Below are positions 34,460-42,886 of a stretch of 64,000 bases of DNA, piece after piece. The stretch is from JBICHN01 sp043101845 (GTDB lineage Bacteria > Planctomycetota > Phycisphaerae > Phycisphaerales > UBA5793), in assembly GCA_043101845.1 (NCBI GenBank), contig JBICHN010000002.1, positions 372,001 to 436,000 on the forward strand, written 5' to 3'. A program made the position numbers and the translations under genes. The notes under the pieces were generated by a model. That model worked only from the letters and a program-made list of their open reading frames with translations. It was not told where the DNA came from and searched no databases. Within the stretch, counting starts at the first letter, position 1, and every line of letters begins with the position of its first letter.

Positions 34460-35721
34460 CGGTCGAGTCGAACGACAGTCACCTCGATGACAACCAGTCG
34501 TCCGCGTCTGTTGAAGACGATCGATTCATTCCGATCCGTGCCCGTACGCTCGGCGACGCGATCGCCCGTGACACCGATCGATTCGGCGACGAAGCCGTGC
34601 AACTCGGCCTCATCGCCCATTCGCTCAAATGGGTCTGCGATCTCGAGGCGTCGGCGTTCGAACGCAATCTCGTGGATCGGTACGAGCCGTTCAATCCCGA
34701 TCGTGACACGATCGACGAGACGCCGCTCGAGGAAGAAGTTGCGATCGATTCGAAAGCGAGTGAACTCGAAGAATGGCTCGGCTACCTCTTCGGGAAGGCG
34801 AACTTCCGTCAACTGAGCGAGGCGGAGATTGAGGCGGCGGTGAACGCGGCGAGCCTTCACGGACTGCGGGTACGGCTTCGACCTGAAGTACTCGATTCGC
34901 TGACCGTGTGGGCGCGGGGTCGGTATCCGTCGTGCGCCAGGCGGCGCACTTTGCGCCATCCGATCCGCGGAGTCGAGCGTGATTATGAGATGTATCGGCG
35001 GCTCATCGTCGCGGCGCGACTCGTCGATGACCCGCACCTCCAGATCAAACTGTTCAAAGACATCCCCGTGCCCGATCTCGAAGCGCTGCTTCCTCACGCC
35101 GAAGTGCAGATGAGCCTCGTTGACCAGCTCAAAGTCTTCGGCGGTGGGGCGGGGGTGCTCGGATCCACCGCGATGAAGGCGTTTACCGTCTTCGCGTCGG
35201 TGATCTACTGGACCAAGCTCTTCTGGATCGTCGCGATCGGCGCCTCGGTACTGCTCTTCCGATCCTTCTTCGGGTACCGAACCGCGCGGACCATTCGCGA
35301 CTCCCAACGCATTCAGCAACTCTACTTTCAGAAGCTCGCCTCGAATCTCGGGGCGATTCACCTCGTTCTTTCGAAAGTACGCGAAGAAGAGGCGAAGGAA
35401 GCGATTCTCGCCTACACGATCTGCCGCTCACGGCAGACGGCGATCGCGAGCGCGGCAGACCTCCAGGAAGCGGTCGAGGCGTACCTCCGCGAGCGGTTCG
35501 AGCTTGTTTGCCGCTTCGATGTCGACGATGCGATCGAGTCGATGGACCGGCTCGATCTCTGGTCCGATCGCGACCGATTCGAGGTCCTCGCGCCGGAGCC
35601 GGCCCTCGAACGAATCCAGAAGCACTGGCAGGAGCGCCGCAGTCTCGAGTATCACCTCGACTACGCGCGCATGAAAGCGGCGGAGCCCCGATCGACTCCG
35701 CCGTCGCATGATTCGAAGTAG
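34456..35721 (+). CDS. DUF3754/TMEM143-like membrane protein
   Basis: 421 residues. A long soluble N-terminal part contains FERNLVDRYEPFNPDRDT and the family's FKDIPVPDLEALLPHAEVQM; then KVFGGGAGVLGSTAMKAFTV and one strong membrane pair around residues 235-275 (VFASVIYWTKLFWIVAIGAS), and a C-terminal segment with FFGYRTARTIRDSQRIQQLY and LYFQKLASNLGAIHLVL. This order is that of DUF3754 proteins, whose function is unknown. Translationally coupled to the LptD-like gene (ATG at 34456, stop overlap). Confidence 0.72.
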   Translation: MTVESNDSHLDDNQSSASVEDDRFIPIRARTLGDAIARDTDRFGDEAVQLGLIAHSLKWVCDLEASAFERNLVDRYEPFNPDRDTIDETPLEEEVAIDSKASELEEWLGYLFGKANFRQLSEAEIEAAVNAASLHGLRVRLRPEVLDSLTVWARGRYPSCARRRTLRHPIRGVERDYEMYRRLIVAARLVDDPHLQIKLFKDIPVPDLEALLPHAEVQMSLVDQLKVFGGGAGVLGSTAMKAFTVFASVIYWTKLFWIVAIGASVLLFRSFFGYRTARTIRDSQRIQQLYFQKLASNLGAIHLVLSKVREEEAKEAILAYTICRSRQTAIASAADLQEAVEAYLRERFELVCRFDVDDAIESMDRLDLWSDRDRFEVLAPEPALERIQKHWQERRSLEYHLDYARMKAAEPRSTPPSHDSK

Positions 35722-35737
35722 TTCCGGACGACTTTCG

Positions 35738-36052
35738 TCAGGACTTGATGCCGGTGATCTCAACCCGGAGGTACGACTGACGGTGACCGTTCTTGCGCCG
35801 ATATCCCTTGCGACGCTTGAACTTGATCACATCAATCTTCTCCGAGCGGACCTCGTCGAGGATCTTGCCCGTGACGCTCGCCCCGGTCAGATAGGGGGCG
35901 CCGATCTTCGCGTCGCCATCGCCTTCGCCAACCATGAGCACCTTGTCAAAGGTGACCTTCGAGCCGGCTTCGGCGTCTCGCATATGAATCTCGAAGACAT
36001 CACCCTCCGAGACCTTGATCTGAGTACCGCTGTCTTCGATGATGGCGTACAC
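35738..36052 (-). CDS. rplU: 50S ribosomal protein L21
   Basis: 104 residues from GTG 36052 with AGGAG eight bases upstream. The L21 pattern is complete: YAIIEDSGTQIKVSEGDVFE, FDKVLMVGEGDGDAKIGAPY, and the C-terminal FKRRKGYRRKNGHRQSYLRV. An upstream ATG would add 16 residues not found in the family. L21 binds 23S rRNA at the large subunit surface. rpmA, the usual neighbour, is not next to it here, since the following minus-strand position is intergenic. Confidence 0.95.
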   Translation of the reverse strand: MYAIIEDSGTQIKVSEGDVFEIHMRDAEAGSKVTFDKVLMVGEGDGDAKIGAPYLTGASVTGKILDEVRSEKIDVIKFKRRKGYRRKNGHRQSYLRVEITGIKS

Positions 36053-36247
36053 GGCTGACGCTCCTGGCTTTACGCGCGCGGGCAGTTGATTCGGGTCCAA
36101 AAATGAGCCGGAAAGTGTAGCCGGACTCGTCCCGAAGCCAAGTCCCGCGGCCGCGTTTTCGGCTCAGAGCGCCGGCCCGGGTGATGGAACGGGGTAATCC
36201 CGCCTCGGGAATCCCTCCGATAGAATGTCTGGACCCTCCACGCGGAT

Positions 36248-37207
36248 GTGCGACCCTCCGTGATTGAACGCCTTCTCCAGCTCTTCTCCCGCCTCCGCGG
36301 CTACTCGCCGCTCGAGGTCATCATCGAACTCGCGATCATCTGGATCGTCGTGTACGGAGTCGTTCGATTCCTCCGCGGCACCCGTGGCGCCGGAGTCATT
36401 AAGGGTCTGGCCCTCATCCTCGTCGTGGGAACGCTCGGCATCCGCATTCTCGGCCAGGAGGGCGAGTCGTTCGAACGCCTCAATTTCCTGTACGACAGGG
36501 CCTTGGGTTTCGCTGCGATCGCTCTGATCGTCGTCTTCCAGCCGGAGTTACGACGCGCGCTCATCCGGCTGGGCGAGACGCAGTTCTTCCGCTCTTCGCG
36601 CACTGAACTCGCGCCGATGATCGAAGCCGTGGTCACCGCCTGCGAATTCAACAGCAAGAATTCGTTCGGCGCGCTCATCGCCATTGAACGGGTAGTCGGT
36701 CTCGGCGGTCTCGTCGAAGGGGGAACTTCGATGAACGCCGATGTCTCGAGTCGATTGCTCCAGTCAATCTTCTGGCCGAACAGCGCGCTGCACGATCTGG
36801 GCGTCATCATCCGCGGTGGCCGAATCCTTGCCGCCGGGGTTCAGTTTCCGATGGCCGAAGTGGGGGAGCTCGGGGGCGAGTTCGGCGCCCGGCACCGCGC
36901 GGCCGTGGGCGTCACCCAGGATTCCGACTGCCTCGCCGTCGTCGTCAGCGAGGAGACCGGGCGGCTCTCCGTCGCCGAGCGCGGCCAACTCTACCAGGAT
37001 CTCTCCCCGGACCAGCTTCGACGATTCCTCGCCGACCGCCTCCTTGGCGACGACCGGAAGCGGCAGCGCATCGACGCCGAACTCGCGGATCTGCGACTTC
37101 GTCAGCCGGTCGACGAAGCGGAGGAGTCGAGCGCCTCGGTGCACGCAGCGTCCGAGCGTGAAGGCGCGGTGAAACGGACGGAAGCGAAGGTCGCCGGCGA
37201 TGCTTGA
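36248..37207 (+). CDS. cdaA: Membrane diadenylate cyclase CdaA (c-di-AMP synthase)
   Basis: 319 residues from GTG 36248. Membrane helices occupy about residues 20-95 (VIIELAIIWIVVYGVVRFL; GLALILVVGTLGIRILG; ALGFAAIALIVVFQPELRRA). The DAC domain follows, with FNSKNSFGALIAIERVVGLG, then SALHDLGVIIRGGRILAAGV and GARHRAAVGVTQDSDCLAVV, and VSEETGRLSVA. The RHR motif is intact, but the DGA motif of the canonical enzyme (LHDGAVII) reads DLG here. The product would make c-di-AMP from ATP. The next gene encodes a CdaR-like activator, and the two overlap by 8 bases. Confidence 0.92.
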   Translation: MRPSVIERLLQLFSRLRGYSPLEVIIELAIIWIVVYGVVRFLRGTRGAGVIKGLALILVVGTLGIRILGQEGESFERLNFLYDRALGFAAIALIVVFQPELRRALIRLGETQFFRSSRTELAPMIEAVVTACEFNSKNSFGALIAIERVVGLGGLVEGGTSMNADVSSRLLQSIFWPNSALHDLGVIIRGGRILAAGVQFPMAEVGELGGEFGARHRAAVGVTQDSDCLAVVVSEETGRLSVAERGQLYQDLSPDQLRRFLADRLLGDDRKRQRIDAELADLRLRQPVDEAEESSASVHAASEREGAVKRTEAKVAGDA

Positions 37208-38213
37208 ACGACTGCAATCTATTCTCGTGGTCTCCCTCATCACCCTCCTCATCTGGCTCTACGCCGAGGGCCAGAAGCTCGCCGTCCTGACGCGTTCCGA
37301 TGTGCGGGTCGAGATCGTCGCCTCCGAGAACTCCGACCTCATCGTGCGCCCCGCGGCGCCCGATCGACGATTCTCGATCCGAATTGAAGGACCGACGGGC
37401 GCCCTCGACGAACTCGAGGAACAGCTCGCCCAGGCGATACGAGTTCCGATTGGTCGCTATGAAGCGCCGTCGGAGCCACGCCCCGAGCCGTACACGATCT
37501 CGATGCTCGAGACCTTCCGGCGGCACCCTATCTTCGCGGGGCGCGGGGTGAGTATCCGCTCAGTCGATCCGGACACGCTCACTTATTCGGTCGATCGCTG
37601 GGTGGCGCAGGACCTCGAAGTTCAGGTGGCGCCGCTCGGCAGCGTGCAACTCGACGGACCTCCAGTCGTCGAGCCGAGCCGGGCCACGGTGCAGGTCGCC
37701 GAGTCGGTTCTTCGTCAACTTGATCCGAACACGCTCCATCTCGTCGCGACGCCGGAGTCGAGCGATTCGATCGCGCGACTCCCCGAAGGTGAGGCGAGCA
37801 CCGTCGACGCTCGCCTGAGCCTGCCGGCCGTCGCCGATCGATCGCTGGTTAAGATCTCCAATCCGGCGGCCCAACTCACGCTGACGGTCAAGTCGCAGCG
37901 GGTGGAACTCACGAAGAATGCGGTTCCGATCCATCTCATCATGACGCCGCTCGATGTCGCTCAGTACACCGTCGAACTCGAACGCCCGGTGATCGACTCG
38001 CTCGAACTCTCGGGCCCAAGCGATGTCATGGCGAAAATCGAGCGCGGTGAGATCCGCGTTATTGGTCTCCTTCGCCTGACCAGCGATGACCTCGTGCGCG
38101 GGGTCACCGAGAAGACGGTCTCTTTCGACCATCTGCCCTCCGGGGTGACCGTGATCTCCGATCCGTACACGGCGACCTTCCAGATTCGTCGTCGCGACAC
38201 TGAGAACGAGTAA
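37200..38213 (+). CDS. cdaR: CdaR-like YbbR-domain regulator of CdaA
   Basis: 337 residues. An N-terminal membrane helix (SILVVSLITLLIWLYAEGQK) is followed by repeated YbbR-type beta domains, about residues 35-125, 128-210 and 215-310. YbbR proteins such as CdaR bind and modulate CdaA from the extracytoplasmic side. Overlap and order with cdaA make the assignment likely although the domain sequences have diverged. Confidence 0.75.
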   Translation: MLERLQSILVVSLITLLIWLYAEGQKLAVLTRSDVRVEIVASENSDLIVRPAAPDRRFSIRIEGPTGALDELEEQLAQAIRVPIGRYEAPSEPRPEPYTISMLETFRRHPIFAGRGVSIRSVDPDTLTYSVDRWVAQDLEVQVAPLGSVQLDGPPVVEPSRATVQVAESVLRQLDPNTLHLVATPESSDSIARLPEGEASTVDARLSLPAVADRSLVKISNPAAQLTLTVKSQRVELTKNAVPIHLIMTPLDVAQYTVELERPVIDSLELSGPSDVMAKIERGEIRVIGLLRLTSDDLVRGVTEKTVSFDHLPSGVTVISDPYTATFQIRRRDTENE

Positions 38214-38276
38214 TCGGCGCAGAGCCCCATGTGCTCATTGGTCCGGAACGGGACGATTGAACCGGAGACTTTCGAT

Positions 38277-39008
38277 ATGAGGCTTGCCGTGTATGGCGCC
38301 AGCGGGCGAATGGGTCGACTCGTGTGCGAAGAAGCCATGCGCCGACCGGAGGTCGAGCTCGTCGCCGCCGTGAGCCACGGGGCGAGCGACGCGATTGGCA
38401 AGCCGTCCGCCCCTGCCGAAGGATCGCCCCCGGTTGAGGCTTCTTACAACGGCGCCTGCGACGCGGTGATCGACTTCTCAGTCGAGGAAGGAACCCGCGC
38501 CGCGGTGGAGTGCGCGCGTCGGGCGAAGGCTGCACTGCTCGTCGCGACCACCGGTCTTTCCGATTCGACGCTCGCGTTCATCCGGGACGCCGCGAAGGAG
38601 ATTCCGGTGTTGCGCGCCGCGAATACAAGTCTGGGTGTGGTGGTTGGGCGGCGGCTCGTCGAACAGGCCGCGCGTCTGCTTGGCTCCGAGTACGATGTCG
38701 ACATCGTCGAGGCGCATCACAATCGGAAGCGGGATGCTCCGTCGGGCACGGCGCTCGCGTTCGCCGAGTCGGTCGCCCGCGGGGGAATCGAGATTGATGA
38801 ATCACGCTACCACAGCCTTCGCGGCGGCGATGTGGTCGGAGAACATGTCATTCGATTCGCCGGCCCGGGTGAGTACCTCGAGATCCGGCATGTCGCGGTG
38901 TCACGCACGCTATTCGCGGTTGGCGCCGTTCGCGCCGCCGGCTGGCTTTGTGGTCGCAGCCCCGGTGAATACGACATTCGCGACGCCTTCGCGCCCGATA
39001 CGGGTTGA
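38277..39008 (+). CDS. dapB: 4-hydroxy-tetrahydrodipicolinate reductase
   Basis: 243 residues. Nucleotide-binding start MRLAVYGASGRMGRLVCEEA, then AVIDFSVEEGTRAAVECARR, LLVATTGLS, the catalytic VDIVEAHHNRKRDAPSGTAL with His-His and the PSGTA loop, and the C-terminal FAVGAVRAAGWLCGRSPGEY. The enzyme reduces the dihydrodipicolinate precursor for lysine and diaminopimelate synthesis. ATG 38277 has GGAG nine bases upstream. The last 99 bases overlap, antisense, the end of the next gene. Confidence 0.95.
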   Translation: MRLAVYGASGRMGRLVCEEAMRRPEVELVAAVSHGASDAIGKPSAPAEGSPPVEASYNGACDAVIDFSVEEGTRAAVECARRAKAALLVATTGLSDSTLAFIRDAAKEIPVLRAANTSLGVVVGRRLVEQAARLLGSEYDVDIVEAHHNRKRDAPSGTALAFAESVARGGIEIDESRYHSLRGGDVVGEHVIRFAGPGEYLEIRHVAVSRTLFAVGAVRAAGWLCGRSPGEYDIRDAFAPDTG

Positions 39009-39626
39009 ACGATCGAAACGCTGCTCCACCACCGCGACCACTTCCTGTCCGACGACGATCGGTGTGTGACACGCGACGGACTCGTCGAGGACTCGATCGA
39101 GTTTGATCGAGTCGGCGCGCTTCGAAGCGTTCGGTGCGTTCGATCGGTCCCGCAGCTCCACTCCGAACAGGCTCGTCAACGCGGACTCGTTCACATAGTT
39201 GTAGGTTTCGAGCGTGAGTCGATCGCTCACCATCTGCGGCACGCGCGCGCGAACGATTCCAAGTCGCGGGTTGTACCAGAACGACGCGGTGGAGCGCTCG
39301 GACGCCACTTTGACACTCGGATGGGTGAGCTCGAACTCGTGTTCGCCGGCGATTTCGAGCCAGGGGTGCATGGGCCCCACGAGCGGGTTCGTCGGAGTGT
39401 TCTCACCGAACCATTTCGGATCGATCGATCGCGGGAACCCGTATTCGTTGCGCGGCGCCTTCGCGAGCACGGACTGGAGCATGATCTGCTGCTGAATCTG
39501 CCGGATGTTCATGCGGACCGCGGCGACATCGGCCTTCTCCTGCTCACGCTGGTCCTGCCAGGTGAGGACCCCCGCAAGCAGAGCGGCGAGCATCGCGGCG
39601 ACCAGAGTGTCAATAAACAGGCGCAT
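38910..39626 (-). CDS. Membrane-anchored protein with prepilin-like N-terminus
   Basis: 238 residues. One N-terminal membrane helix (IDTLVAAMLAALLAGVLTWQ), then a charged coiled-coil-like stretch (QEKADVAAVRMNIRQIQQQI). The remainder holds a WFGENTPTNPLVGPMHPWLE segment like those of pseudopilin-type proteins in this phylum, though the leader lacks a Gly-Phe cleavage motif. The last 33 codons are antisense to the end of dapB, an unusual overlap. Function unknown; a secretion- or envelope-associated role is guesswork. Confidence 0.6.
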   Translation of the reverse strand: MRLFIDTLVAAMLAALLAGVLTWQDQREQEKADVAAVRMNIRQIQQQIMLQSVLAKAPRNEYGFPRSIDPKWFGENTPTNPLVGPMHPWLEIAGEHEFELTHPSVKVASERSTASFWYNPRLGIVRARVPQMVSDRLTLETYNYVNESALTSLFGVELRDRSNAPNASKRADSIKLDRVLDESVACHTPIVVGQEVVAVVEQRFDRSTRIGREGVANVVFTGAATTKPAGGANGANRE

Positions 39627-39861
39627 GACCTTCGTCCGTTGTCCCAGGTCCTCGACCGGTACGCTTGAACCGTCCTATTCAATCGACCGGATGGCCAGTG
39701 TGGATCGGGCGAAGACGCCTTGTGTGCGCCGATTGCGCGGGCTGGGCGCGTTCCGTGGGGTTAGTGAAACGGCGCCGGTCGCAGGGGCTCGGCCTTATCG
39801 GGCCCCGGAGAATTTGAGTCGCCAGAACAGATCGCAGGGAAGGCAAGGATTCAGTAAGGTA

Positions 39862-39889
39862 TTGACGCGGATCGATATTCTCGGACAAT
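39862..39889 (+). promoter_or_regulatory. Sigma-70-like promoter of the first HAF protein gene
   Basis: TTGACG-N16-GACAAT at the expected spacing; predicted start near 39896, inside the leader of the coding sequence at 39933. The remainder of 39627-39861 has no other gene or clear element. Confidence 0.45.
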
Positions 39890-39932
39890 GACATTGCCCG
39901 ATCGGAGCGAACCACTCAATGGAGTCAACGAG

Positions 39933-41306
39933 ATGTCAATGTGCTTCCGCAATCTTCTCGCCATGGTGGGCGTTGCTGTCGCGACCGGTCACGGTGTCGG
40001 CCCACGCGTAGATGCTGAACCGCCGAGCTACGCCATCCTTCAAGTGGGCGACCTCCTGGACGGGTATGGAAGACCGACCGCCGTCAACGACCTCGGTGTT
40101 ATAGCGGGAGAAATGTTCGGCCCCGGCGCGAACTCGAGTGACGCGTTCCTTCAGTATCGGAATGCCGTCCGGTCGTTACTACCGCCGATCGGTTGTGTCG
40201 AGGCTGCGGGAACAGATATCAATGATCTGAATGTCGTCGTCGGACACGCCAGGCAGGGTCAGGATCGGGTCGCAGTGATATGGGACGCAGATGGATCGCC
40301 GTCGAAGCTCCCGGGACTCGGTGGCGGCTCCGAGACCGCGACCGCGGTGAATAACATCGGCGATATTGTTGGCCGTGCTCGCCTCCCACTGCCCGATGAC
40401 GGTCAGGCGCCGGTCATCTGGATCAACGGACATGTCTTCGAGATGCCGCGGTTGGCGGATGAGTATTCACATCCTGCGGCGATTAACGATCGTCGCATCG
40501 CGGTGGGCTATCACGATCGGCCAAACGGAACGCGTCGCGCCATCGCATGGTCGTCGCTGAGAGCCTTCGACCTGGGAACGCTCGGTGGGAACCGGGCGGA
40601 GGCGCACGACATCAACAATCTCGACGAAATCGTCGGTTGGGCGGCGGCCTCTCCGGGCGATCATCGAGCGGTGGTCTGGCGCCATGGGGGCGCCAATGTC
40701 CTCGGGGCCGGACCTTACCGTGTTCCACGCGAAGCGTTCGCGATCAATGACCTGAGCGAGATAGTCGGTTTGGCAAACACCGGGGGGATCCGGGAGTGGC
40801 TGCTTTGGACGAAGGGCGAAGTCTACGGGTTTGAAGAAATCCTGCCGCCGAACTCAACCTGGGAGTTTCACGCGGACGCGTACGCGACCGTTTATGACAT
40901 CAATGACTTGAGTCAGATCATCGGACGAACCACCCGCGGCGACTCGGAGTCGTCTGAGTTCCTTATGACGCCGGTCCGGATCATCTTTCAATTGGAAATA
41001 CTTGGAAATCTGGCCGGACAACACAACATTCTCCGAGTGGTCAATGCCCAACCAGATTCCCGTATCGACTTTGTCTGGGCGCTCGAGGGCGGTGGCACGA
41101 TCCTGCCGAATTGCGACCTCTCTGACGCCGCGCTGCAGCTTGACGAAGCGCAGCACATCGGGAGCCTGATTACTGATCACAACGGCGTCGGCGAACTGAC
41201 CATCTTCGTCCCGGACGAAGCGAGCTCCATGGGTGAAATCCTGTTTCAGGCCGTCGACAGCGGAGCATGCGAACTGAGTCCGATCGTCGTCACCGAGTTT
41301 CAATAA
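39933..41306 (+). CDS. Exported HAF-repeat-like protein (first of a pair)
   Basis: 457 residues from ATG 39933 (GGAG eight bases upstream). A signal peptide is present (LLAMVGVAVATGHGVGPRVD with AEPP). The body has about six repeats built on a VNDLGVIAGE-like core (examples: INDLNVVVGHARQ, VNNIGDIVGRARL, INDRRIAVGYHDR, INNLDEIVGWAAA, INDLSEIVGLANT, INDLSQIIGRTTR), each followed by a W and a beta-strand. This is the HAF/PEP-CTERM-associated repeat architecture, probably a beta-propeller at the cell surface. The C-terminal 110 residues form a separate domain with a CDLSD and a DSGACELSP cysteine pair. Function unknown. Confidence 0.7.
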   Translation: MSMCFRNLLAMVGVAVATGHGVGPRVDAEPPSYAILQVGDLLDGYGRPTAVNDLGVIAGEMFGPGANSSDAFLQYRNAVRSLLPPIGCVEAAGTDINDLNVVVGHARQGQDRVAVIWDADGSPSKLPGLGGGSETATAVNNIGDIVGRARLPLPDDGQAPVIWINGHVFEMPRLADEYSHPAAINDRRIAVGYHDRPNGTRRAIAWSSLRAFDLGTLGGNRAEAHDINNLDEIVGWAAASPGDHRAVVWRHGGANVLGAGPYRVPREAFAINDLSEIVGLANTGGIREWLLWTKGEVYGFEEILPPNSTWEFHADAYATVYDINDLSQIIGRTTRGDSESSEFLMTPVRIIFQLEILGNLAGQHNILRVVNAQPDSRIDFVWALEGGGTILPNCDLSDAALQLDEAQHIGSLITDHNGVGELTIFVPDEASSMGEILFQAVDSGACELSPIVVTEFQ

Positions 41307-41352
41307 GCAAGCACCCTAATCGCGTCGGGGAGGATTTCATACCTCTCGATCA

Positions 41353-41381
41353 TTGACACTACACGCTGAATCAATCAGACT
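41353..41381 (+). promoter_or_regulatory. Sigma-70-like promoter of the second HAF protein gene
   Basis: Perfect TTGACA at 41353-41358 and a weak -10 (CAGACT) 17 bases later; about 55 bases before the ATG at 41435. Confidence 0.35.
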
Positions 41382-41434
41382 CAGGTGGTGGCCAAATCGC
41401 CGACGACTGGTTCTCCTGCACGGGGATCAAGAAC

Positions 41435-42886
41435 ATGTTCTCGTTGAATCGCTCGGCCATTCGAATGGCGGGTGTCGCGGCCGTCATGGTCGCAGGATTC
41501 GCCATCGCTCAATCTCGCGACATCCAATACGCCATGGTCCCTGTCGGCCCGACGGACTCGGGGACGACGGTTGTTCGGCACGCCATCTATGACTGGGAGG
41601 ACGATGTCGCGCTTACCGCCGGCGAACATCTCCACCCGGACGGAACACGCCTCGCCTTCCAGACTTGGGCGCAAGACTACAGCGAGTTGCGTGTGTTCGG
41701 CGGCGCGGAAGAGGTCTTCGTCAACGATCTCGACTTCGACTACTCTGCGGAGATGGTCGGCTCGGCGCAACCCGGGCCCGGACAACCTCGAGTGGCCGTG
41801 TACTGGGGGCCCGACCTCGAGCCAGTAACCTTTCGACCCCCCGGAACGGATTGGGCCGAGGCGGTCTTCGTCAGGTGGAGAATCTTTGGTAATGCTCGAG
41901 GTCCCGTAACCGGTTCAATCTTGCGCCCATTCTGGACGGACTCTTATCAATGGGACTGGTTACCTGTCGATGGATTCGCTGGAATTGATGTGGTAGTGGT
42001 CGGCGGGGAGGATCCCGCTCAGGGATTCATGGCGGTGGGCAACGCACTCGATCCAGTCGCGGGCCCTCAAGGACTAATTTGGCCAGACGACGGGGGCGTT
42101 GAGCGGTTGCAGTCACTCGGCGGCTGGACCCGGGTCAACGATGTATCTCCTCCTGGAGTCGCCTGGTGGTCGGTGGGCGCGGCTGGAGCGGCGGACGGAC
42201 AATCGCATGCCGTCGCCTGGCTGGGAAGTGAGTTGGTTCACGACCTTCATGAGTTCGGGCCCGAGTGGTCGTCCGAAGCCATTGCGATCGAAGGACAAAT
42301 GGTCGGATCGGATTTGCCCGGCGTCATCGGATACCGGTTTCGTGAAAGTGAGCGGACACCGGTCCTGTGGGAGTATCCCGGTCTTGCAGAACCGGCGATC
42401 GACATTCCTTCCCTCCTTCCGCCGCAACATCGCTGGGAGACGGACTCGAGTTTCGAGGTCACATCACTCCTTCGTCGCCCGAGCCAGCACATCACCGGCG
42501 CGGCGAACTGGCGGGGTCCCAATGGCCGCCTGCATCGACGCGGATACATTCTCGTGCGTCAGATACCGGAGATGATGCTGCGGCCCACACACGACTTTCG
42601 AGCAGGGGAAGTCAACCGGTTTGAAGTCGGCGGCGCACTGCGCCGCGCCTACATATTCTGGAGTCATCATGGTGGCGGGACGCTCGTAGATGACTGCCCC
42701 GGCATTGATGACGCGATGAGCCTGGATGATCCCAGGCTCCTCGGCAGCGTCGAAATGCGGCCGATGCAGAATTACTTCGATTTCTACGCGCCACCCGACG
42801 CGGGGCGGCTCGGAAAGATCGTGATGCAAGCCGTCGATCGTGATGGCTGTCGAGTGAGCAATGTCGTGGTCGTCGAGTTCCGCTGA
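41435..42886 (+). CDS. Exported HAF-like protein, paralogue of the preceding gene
   Basis: 483 residues. Signal peptide-like N-terminus (IRMAGVAAVMVAGFAIAQSR). Less regular repeats than its neighbour, but the C-terminal domain is shared: FEVGGALRRAYIFWSHHGGG, then VDDCPGIDDAMSLDDPRLLG and VMQAVDRDGCRVSNVVVVEF, which parallels FVWALEGGGTILPNCDLSDA and QAVDSGACELSPIVVTEFQ of the upstream protein. The shared cysteines probably pair. The pair likely arose by duplication. Function unknown; secreted. Confidence 0.68.
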   Translation: MFSLNRSAIRMAGVAAVMVAGFAIAQSRDIQYAMVPVGPTDSGTTVVRHAIYDWEDDVALTAGEHLHPDGTRLAFQTWAQDYSELRVFGGAEEVFVNDLDFDYSAEMVGSAQPGPGQPRVAVYWGPDLEPVTFRPPGTDWAEAVFVRWRIFGNARGPVTGSILRPFWTDSYQWDWLPVDGFAGIDVVVVGGEDPAQGFMAVGNALDPVAGPQGLIWPDDGGVERLQSLGGWTRVNDVSPPGVAWWSVGAAGAADGQSHAVAWLGSELVHDLHEFGPEWSSEAIAIEGQMVGSDLPGVIGYRFRESERTPVLWEYPGLAEPAIDIPSLLPPQHRWETDSSFEVTSLLRRPSQHITGAANWRGPNGRLHRRGYILVRQIPEMMLRPTHDFRAGEVNRFEVGGALRRAYIFWSHHGGGTLVDDCPGIDDAMSLDDPRLLGSVEMRPMQNYFDFYAPPDAGRLGKIVMQAVDRDGCRVSNVVVVEFR

